Positions 61,205 to 64,000 of a stretch of DNA of 64,000 bases are shown here, piece after piece (the stretch's first letter is position 1; each line of letters opens with the position of its first letter). The DNA lies in the NCBI RefSeq assembly GCF_902833905.1, contig NZ_CADFGP010000016.1, forward strand, positions 1 to 64,000, given 5' to 3'. The notes beneath the pieces were generated by a model. The model saw only the letters and a list, made by a program, of their open reading frames with translations. It ran no database searches and was not told where the DNA came from. A program made the position numbers and the translations under genes. The stretch is from Paraburkholderia tuberum STM678 (GTDB lineage Bacteria; Pseudomonadota; Gammaproteobacteria; Burkholderiales; Burkholderiaceae).

Positions 61205-62332
61205 TCAGGAAATCGACACGCCCAGCAAGCGCCCGACGCCGAACGTGAACCCTGCCGCGATGAGCCCGATGACGACCTGGCGCAGCGCCGAAAACCCCGC
61301 GCTGCGTCCGTTGAACAACGACGTGAACACGCCGATCGACGCGAGCGCCAGCATGCTCAGCACGACACACTGAACGATTGCGCTGACGCCACGCGTCCAC
61401 AGGAAAGGCATCACCGGGAAAATCGCGCCGAGCGAGAACAAGCAGAACGACACACCCGCCGCCGACCACGGATTGCCGCCCAGTTCCGCCGGATCGAGAC
61501 CGAGCTCCTCGCGCGTGAGGGTGTCGAGCGCCTTGTCCTTGTCGCGCATCATCTGCGAGGCCACGCGTTTCGCCTCGCTCGCGTCGAGCCCTTTCGCGCG
61601 GTAGATCAGCGTGAGCTCGTGCTCCTCCGCTTCGGGCTGTTCTTCGATCTCCTCGGCTTCCTTGGCGATCTGCGTGCTCGCGAGTTCGCGCGCATTGGTG
61701 ACCGACAGCCATTCGCCGAGCGCCATCGAACAGGCACCGGCGATCAGCCCGGCGAGGCCGGTCAACAGGATCGCCTTGTTGCCGGTGCCCGCGCCGGCGA
61801 CGCCCATGATCAGGCAGAAGTTGGACACGAGGCCATCGTTCGCGCCGAGAACCGCCGCGCGCAGATCGTTGCCCGCCGCGGCGCCCTTGTGCCACGACTC
61901 GGCCGCGGCAATGCGCGCGCCGGACGACAGGTTGGCATTGCCGGTGCTCGCGAGCGTCTGCACGACGGCCGCGTGATGATGTTCGTCGGCCGACATGTGG
62001 CCCGCGTCGCGTTGGCCTTGATATTTGTTGCGGTCCGCGTATTCGGCTGCGGCGAGCGTCGGCAGCACGAAGTCCGCGCCGCACACGCGCACGAGCCCCT
62101 TCATCAGACGCGTCTTGACCGCATGGCCACGGCCCTTCGGTTCGATGCCATTGGCTCTGAGCTTGTCGGCCCACACTTGCGCGTGGCTGTGTTCGGATTG
62201 CGCGAGATCCTGATAGACCTGCTTGCGGGTCTCGTCTTTCTCGACCTGCGCGAGCGTCTCATAGAGGGCGGCGCTGTGCAGTTCGTCGGAGAGATTCGCC
62301 TTGTAGCGTTTCACTTCATGTTTCGTTGCCAT
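61205..62332 (-). CDS. mbfA: MbfA-type iron exporter (ferritin-like domain fused to VIT1/CCC1)
   Basis: The 375-residue protein joins an N-terminal rubrerythrin/ferritin-like domain (residues 1-140: LSDELHSAALYETLAQVEKD, SEHSHAQVWADKL and the EHHHAAV helix carry the likely iron ligands) to a C-terminal VIT1/CCC1-type membrane domain (RAAVLGANDGLVSNFCLIMG with the transporter's Asp, then several helices). In alpha- and beta-proteobacteria MbfA exports ferrous iron and protects against peroxide and iron excess. Start at 62332 (MATKHEV). Irr or Fur sites were not identified. Confidence 0.87.
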   Translation of the reverse strand: MATKHEVKRYKANLSDELHSAALYETLAQVEKDETRKQVYQDLAQSEHSHAQVWADKLRANGIEPKGRGHAVKTRLMKGLVRVCGADFVLPTLAAAEYADRNKYQGQRDAGHMSADEHHHAAVVQTLASTGNANLSSGARIAAAESWHKGAAAGNDLRAAVLGANDGLVSNFCLIMGVAGAGTGNKAILLTGLAGLIAGACSMALGEWLSVTNARELASTQIAKEAEEIEEQPEAEEHELTLIYRAKGLDASEAKRVASQMMRDKDKALDTLTREELGLDPAELGGNPWSAAGVSFCLFSLGAIFPVMPFLWTRGVSAIVQCVVLSMLALASIGVFTSLFNGRSAGFSALRQVVIGLIAAGFTFGVGRLLGVSIS

Positions 62333-62399
62333 GATCGCGCCTCGCAACTGCCCGGCGCCTCATCAACGATGAATGTCACGCCGGGCGTCCGCCTGTCCG

Positions 62400-62711
62400 T
62401 TACTGGCTGGCAGGCGCACCAACGCCGGCCTTCTTCTGGGCTGCCTGCAGCTTGTCCGGATAGTTCGGATCGTTCTGCGCCGGCTGGTAGCCCGCGTCTT
62501 CGAGTTTCTTCAACTCGGCGTTCTTTTTCGCGCGGGCCTGTTTGCGCTCTGCCTTGCGCTCGGCCTTGGTCGGCTTTGGGGTGGTCGTCGTCGCGCCTTC
62601 CTGGGCTGCGGCATCCGTCGAGCCCTGCGCGAGCGCGAGCGGAATCGTACCGGCCATCAGTGCGACGGCCGAAACCCCCAGCATGATTCGTTTAATGGCG
62701 AAGCTCTTCAT
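62400..62711 (-). CDS. DUF4148-type secreted protein
   Basis: The 103-residue protein has a Sec signal (MKSFAIKRIMLGVSAVALMA, cleavage after LALAQ) and a Lys/Ala-rich coil (TKAERKAERKQARAKKNAEL), ending in KLEDAGYQPAQNDPNYPDKL, the DUF4148 phrase seen in many Burkholderia paralogues. AGGGGAT precedes the ATG at 62711. Probably periplasmic; the role is unknown. Confidence 0.82.
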   Translation of the reverse strand: MKSFAIKRIMLGVSAVALMAGTIPLALAQGSTDAAAQEGATTTTPKPTKAERKAERKQARAKKNAELKKLEDAGYQPAQNDPNYPDKLQAAQKKAGVGAPASQ

Positions 62712-62993
62712 CACTGATATCCCCTGAAAAAATTGGCAATAACGTACGAATTGCGGGTGCGAATCGTGAACCACACGCCGGGTCGCGCAGCCTCCACGCG
62801 AACCCGTCAACGGGAGCTTACTGCCAAATAACGGGATGCGGGTCGGGAGCGTGGACGGCCCCCGGCGGCCTCGCTTTCAGAATTCTCCGGGTTTTGTTGA
62901 GATTGACTCATGAACAATAGTGGCGCGGATCGATTTCATCATCTACTCGGACCGTCGCTTCATTCACATCTTTCCGCCGATCGTGCTCTATCT

Positions 62994-63427
62994 ATGAAAC
63001 GCATCTCTACGCGTGTCGCATTGTTAGCGGGTCTCATTGCCGTGCTTTATCTCGGTCTGTTCGACCATACTCCGCAAGGAAGCGAGTGTCGCAAATCGGC
63101 ACCTGTCCACGGCCTGTACACGGCCTGTACACGGCAGAGCTTTGCCTGTTGCGATGGATTCCGGGCCGCAGTGGAAGCCCTGAATATGTCGGCAGGCTAT
63201 TCGATGCAAAAACCGGGAAGCTGCTTGCACAGCGCACGTTCAGCACGCCTGTCCCCGATCTTTTCTGGTCAACGGGTCTGCGATACTCGCTGAATCCGTA
63301 TTCGCCGCCCCGTTATCTCGGTCCGTCCGTCGAATTTTCCCGCGGAGATGGCGGTGAAGGAGATTCGAGTATTTCGTTACCTCCGTCGTTCTGGGACAAA
63401 CTAGCCGCCGCGCGCCCGCGCTTATAG
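62994..63427 (+). pseudogene. Small membrane-anchored protein gene, frameshifted by an 11-bp duplication
   Basis: The frame opens MKRISTRVALLAGLIAVLYL, a signal anchor, and would continue SAPVHGLYTA. There the 11-mer CACGGCCTGTA is present twice in tandem (63108-63129). Removing one copy joins the frame to the next: TAELCLLRWIPGRSGSPEYV, then VGRLFDAKTGKLLAQRTFST and on to AAARPRL before the stop at 63427. The rejoined product has about 140 residues with one anchor and a soluble, possibly periplasmic domain that I do not recognise. With the duplication present, the first frame reads through unrelated text to 63293. Confidence 0.7.
63108..63135. repeat. 11-bp tandem repeat, 2.5 copies
   Basis: CACGGCCTGTA occurs at 63108-63118 and 63119-63129, followed by a partial copy CACGGC at 63130-63135. 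Loss of one copy restores the frame of the gene around it. Confidence 0.9.
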
Positions 63428-63672
63428 TCGGCTGCGTCGTATGCCGGTGCCTGTGTCTCACCGTGCTGGAATCAAGCCGCACGCACCTCCTTCCGCGATT
63501 CGGTTTTTTGGCACGTCCGCGCCGTCAGGAGTATCTTTTAACCGCGCCGGAAGCGCCAAAACCACCACTCCTCTACAAGACAGACGCTTCCCAGAGTCCA
63601 GACCTGCTCGACAAAGCGCGACGTTTCTAACATGCAACGAAGCGACATCAACTTATCGAGGATGGTGAAACA

Positions 63673-64000
63673 GTGAAAACAGTCAATCTTTTGAAGGTGC
63701 TCGGTATTGCATTGTGCGTGGCAACCGCATCCAGCGCCTATGCCCAGGCGAGCGACGCGCAGGCGCCCGCCGCCACGGCAGCCGCGCCGGCCCCGACCGC
63801 CCCGTCGACGCGTGCGGCGGATCGCAAGCTCGGCCGCGACGTGCGGCACGCGCTCGGTAAAGCGCCCGGCTTCAATGTATCGAACGTGTTCGTGCGGGCG
63901 CGCGGCGGCGCGGTGACGTTGACCGGCTCGGTGCCTCAGGGCGACATGATCCAGCAGGCCGGCGATGTTGCGAAAGGCGTGCCGGGCGTGACCTCGGTGA
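63673..64000 (+). CDS. Secreted BON-domain protein (partial, right edge)
   Basis: From GTG at 63673 the frame gives a signal peptide (MKTVNLLKVLGIALCVATAS, cleavage after SAYAQ near residue 25), an Ala/Pro-rich linker and a BON domain (FNVSNVFVRARGGAVTLTGS, then GDVAKGVPGVTSV at the edge). BON proteins of this kind sit in the periplasm and bind phospholipid. The start is inferred from the signal peptide; GAGGA lies near 63656 but rather far away. The frame is still open at 64000, so the C-terminus is not seen. Confidence 0.8.
   Translation, partial: MKTVNLLKVLGIALCVATASSAYAQASDAQAPAATAAAPAPTAPSTRAADRKLGRDVRHALGKAPGFNVSNVFVRARGGAVTLTGSVPQGDMIQQAGDVAKGVPGVTSV

Overview
The window is high-GC DNA of a Burkholderiaceae bacterium, most likely Paraburkholderia or Burkholderia. 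This is inferred from codon use, family content (DUF4148 protein, UPF0502 YceH, GlxA-type regulators, a complete glycine-betaine catabolic cluster) and the IS types. No tRNA, rRNA, CRISPR array or replication origin is visible.

Layout. 1-2.1 kb is accessory: the edge of an IS5-type element, a complete IS200/IS605-type element with subterminal hairpins, an AT-rich small membrane protein, a PAAR-like (type VI secretion tip) protein and a gene tail. 2.3-12.1 kb carries a sugar-efflux-type MFS pump, 6-phosphogluconate dehydrogenase and a HAD hydrolase, an ankyrin protein, phosphoketolase followed by a 3'-truncated acetate kinase gene, a BON protein, YceH, a SLATT-like two-helix membrane protein and an orphan MreB. 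12.2-15.9 kb is a catabolic unit (cupin dioxygenase, MFS importer, SDR, IclR regulator) with a near-consensus promoter overlapped by two palindromes. 16-25.3 kb has a DegP/DegQ-type protease, an RND tripartite efflux operon and an APC amino-acid permease. 25.6-30.3 kb is a patchy island of lower GC: a 2OG-Fe(II) oxygenase, an ISNCY-type insertion sequence, orphan hypothetical genes and an HTH protein. 30.3-34 kb has a PNPOx-like protein, a GST with a divergent LysR regulator, and PurU.

34-61 kb is the coherent core: choline/glycine betaine uptake (choX and, 24 kb away, choVW) and stepwise demethylation. GbcAB converts glycine betaine to dimethylglycine, DgcAB with a dedicated ETF pair converts dimethylglycine to sarcosine, SoxBDAG converts sarcosine to glycine, GlyA makes serine, and SdaA makes pyruvate. 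PurU belongs to one-carbon disposal. Three GlxA/AraC-type regulators (GbdR and two relatives) lie inside this region. Three of its promoter regions carry a pair of CGACA-centred direct repeats spaced exactly 21 bp, in the same orientation relative to the downstream operon; this is my best candidate for a shared operator. A 22-codon remnant of a formaldehyde-dehydrogenase-like gene lies beside gbdR.

61-64 kb has an MbfA-type ferritin/VIT1 iron exporter, a DUF4148 secreted protein, a small gene broken by an 11-bp tandem duplication, and a GTG-started secreted BON protein running off the right edge.
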